Assembly: GCF_039544265.1 (NCBI RefSeq)
Contig: NZ_BAABLI010000004.1
Location: 186,001 to 250,000 of the forward strand
DNA length: 64,000 nt
Origin: Corallincola platygyrae
Lineage (GTDB): Bacteria; Pseudomonadota; Gammaproteobacteria; Enterobacterales; Neiellaceae
Direction of reading: 5' to 3'
The position numbers and the translations under genes were made by a program. Within the stretch, counting starts at the first letter, position 1, and the number at the start of each line of letters is the position of its first letter. Positions 63,701 to 64,000 of the stretch are shown here, piece by piece. A model generated the notes under the pieces. It searched no databases and had not been told where the DNA came from. It saw nothing but the letters and a program-made list of their open reading frames with translations.

Positions 63701-64000
63701 AGCAGGCCCATGCTGACTTTCATTGGCGCCATCATGGCCAAACCGTAGGGGTTGGCAATCGGCAATGGGTGGATGGCACACGCCTTAGAATCAGTATCGC
63801 GTTAGCACAGTTCAGGCGGATACTGTCAAAACCAGAAGTGCTGCGTGGGCTGCGGCCGGTGTATTTCCAAAGTCGTGTCAGCGAGTTGACGCGTTTTGAG
63901 CATGATCCGTTTAAAGCCAATTGGGCTGTAGAGTGTTTCCTGGCCGCATTGGCTTCCGAGTTGCTGAGCGGAACCCATGACAATATAAAAGCGGCCATTG
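60757..64000 (+). CDS. dpdJ: DpdJ, DEAD/DEAH-type helicase, truncated by the window edge
   Basis: The frame is open from the ATG at 60757 to the window end, at least 1081 residues, so only the N-terminal part is seen. Motifs: Walker A CAGTGSGKTLSF (~188), DEVHTYGG in a LLDEVHTYGG stretch (~380), GLSATLADAE (~420), and a helicase C-terminal region with TASLEVGFNDP and QRKGRAGRS (~630). A CxxxxC ... CSVCGHK zinc-like cluster lies around residues 290-330. It is the sixth gene of the restriction operon. dpdK and dpdD would be expected further right. Confidence 0.85.
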   Translation, partial: MSLPLKVLHAALNRLEEQETALLAWGDTGGFFTREEVLQEITQACPDHAPDSVFMGLLKHAMLNEAPNPMGLLVYRTRMGEAVHLYRNLRQWFHGKPLEEARTLVSDFRFVRRPRSYPKRELVPAELLATWKSELPLSEQEQQLMQELLSPLDKFRLAGFQARATERIVKAWHYHNQSPRTSSGTIVCAGTGSGKTLSFYLPAMASLAADICQDPTPRVRILAIYPRKELLKDQFMETWSQCRKLDNYLLTTAGRKLRIGSLFGDTPNNVSQAKQALDKQGGAALTFDLLRCVNEQCAGKMQWPLSSMEQQSEVLACSVCGHKVENDEVCLTRQQLSDTAPDILFTTTEMLNQQLGNNFRNKLFGVGASQKGPTLVLLDEVHTYGGNTGAQTAYLLRRWMQRAYCRPHFVGLSATLADAEAFFAELVGANQQNVALVEPQDNEMLDEGAEYLLALRGDPVSQTALLSTSIQASMLTRRILDTPSQRSKGTWGTKSFVFTDDLDVNNRLYHQLSDAEGWKTSYRGATLDRAPLASLRGSENQSEVDPQLKIELGQDWRVAESIGHSLTADGRARVARTSSQDAGVDSEADIVVATASLEVGFNDPTVGAVIQHKAPRDVASYLQRKGRAGRSRTMRPWMLVVLSEFGRDRVAFQRYEELISPQVKRQGLPLHNSHIQKMQAAMATLDWLSQRMGRGAIWTLLNYPQNENKENERKALLSDVEKVLQPGLTKNALETYLQHALHLDEDALQRVLWSPPRSIMLEFLPTLRRYLTTDWAEYAAPWQALSRTRSPMPEFIPDALFSELNLPSLGVRLLRGRNNFDKWESLTFHQGLREFAPGRISKRYATGSNYEADWLVPEDFKPIANQVTEVDFEVSEAFGQRLTEDGNVVTQDGQSISVLKPSEVYTRPLEFTFNLTEKSNAQLKWQVAFNDLEQATPHSPPAGAWKRSLRDITFFTHQHMTPLEVVRYSTGSLASLRFKNGQQAHADFHWRHHGQTVGVGNRQWVDGTRLRISIALAQFRRILSKPEVLRGLRPVYFQSRVSELTRFEHDPFKANWAVECFLAALASELLSGTHDNIKAAI

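Noticed and set aside
1..64000. CRISPR array
   Set aside because: No regularly spaced identical repeats of 24-40 bp were seen; the only regular tandem array is the 7-bp repeat at 5749-5776.

Overview
The window looks like a marine gammaproteobacterial chromosome. The left end carries a nupC-deoC-deoB-deoD nucleoside catabolism operon, and near 7.75 kb there is a 25-bp copy of the 3' end of tmRNA (ssrA, minus strand), matching the Pseudomonas/Oceanospirillales form. I cannot name the genus from sequence alone.

Layout. 1-3.98 kb: core nucleoside salvage genes ending in a strong terminator. 4.1-7.3 kb: small accessory genes, including an acetyltransferase-like protein, a membrane protein broken at a 7-bp tandem repeat, a lipoprotein, and a class II Fic protein with its own operator-like repeats. 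7.3-7.8 kb: a repeat-rich scar with two copies of an ssrA 3'-end repeat, probably one border of a genomic island that fills the rest of the window. 8.1-22.6 kb: an unassigned envelope-type locus with an L,D-transpeptidase-like protein, a membrane protein, a giant 3337-residue protein and a lipoprotein. 23.1-24.8 kb: a cytoplasmic subtilisin followed by a stand-alone I9-like inhibitor whose ribosome-binding region lies in a perfect hairpin. 25.3-29.9 kb: a three-gene tyrosine recombinase module. 30.2-32.4 kb: small genes and a TauE-type permease.

32.5-42.1 kb: a compact minus-strand operon of nine genes that reads as an undescribed small-molecule biosynthesis and export pathway: methyltransferase, HMGL/homocitrate-synthase-like enzyme, haem-oxygenase-like diiron enzyme, a DapF fold with both catalytic cysteines changed to serine, ATP-grasp ligase, [2Fe-2S] ferredoxin, second ATP-grasp ligase, HlyD-type adaptor and 14-helix MFS exporter. 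There is no NRPS or PKS. A perfect FNR/Anr box lies 78 bp upstream of the first gene.

42.3-43.8 kb: an orphan MbcA/ParS/Xre-type antitoxin-like gene and a serine resolvase with repeated TGTTACAGT-type sites. 43.9-64 kb: a Dpd (7-deazaguanine DNA modification and restriction) island. A WYL regulator leads queC-queE-queD, which make preQ0. The opposing operon holds a DpdC-like protein, dpdA (transglycosylase) and dpdB, which put preQ0 into DNA and process it. The long plus-strand operon dpdE-F-G-H-I-J encodes helicases and ATPases thought to restrict unmodified DNA; dpdJ runs off the end. folE, dpdD and dpdK are not seen here. The best candidates for undescribed biology are the nine-gene pathway, the giant-protein locus, and the subtilisin/inhibitor pair.
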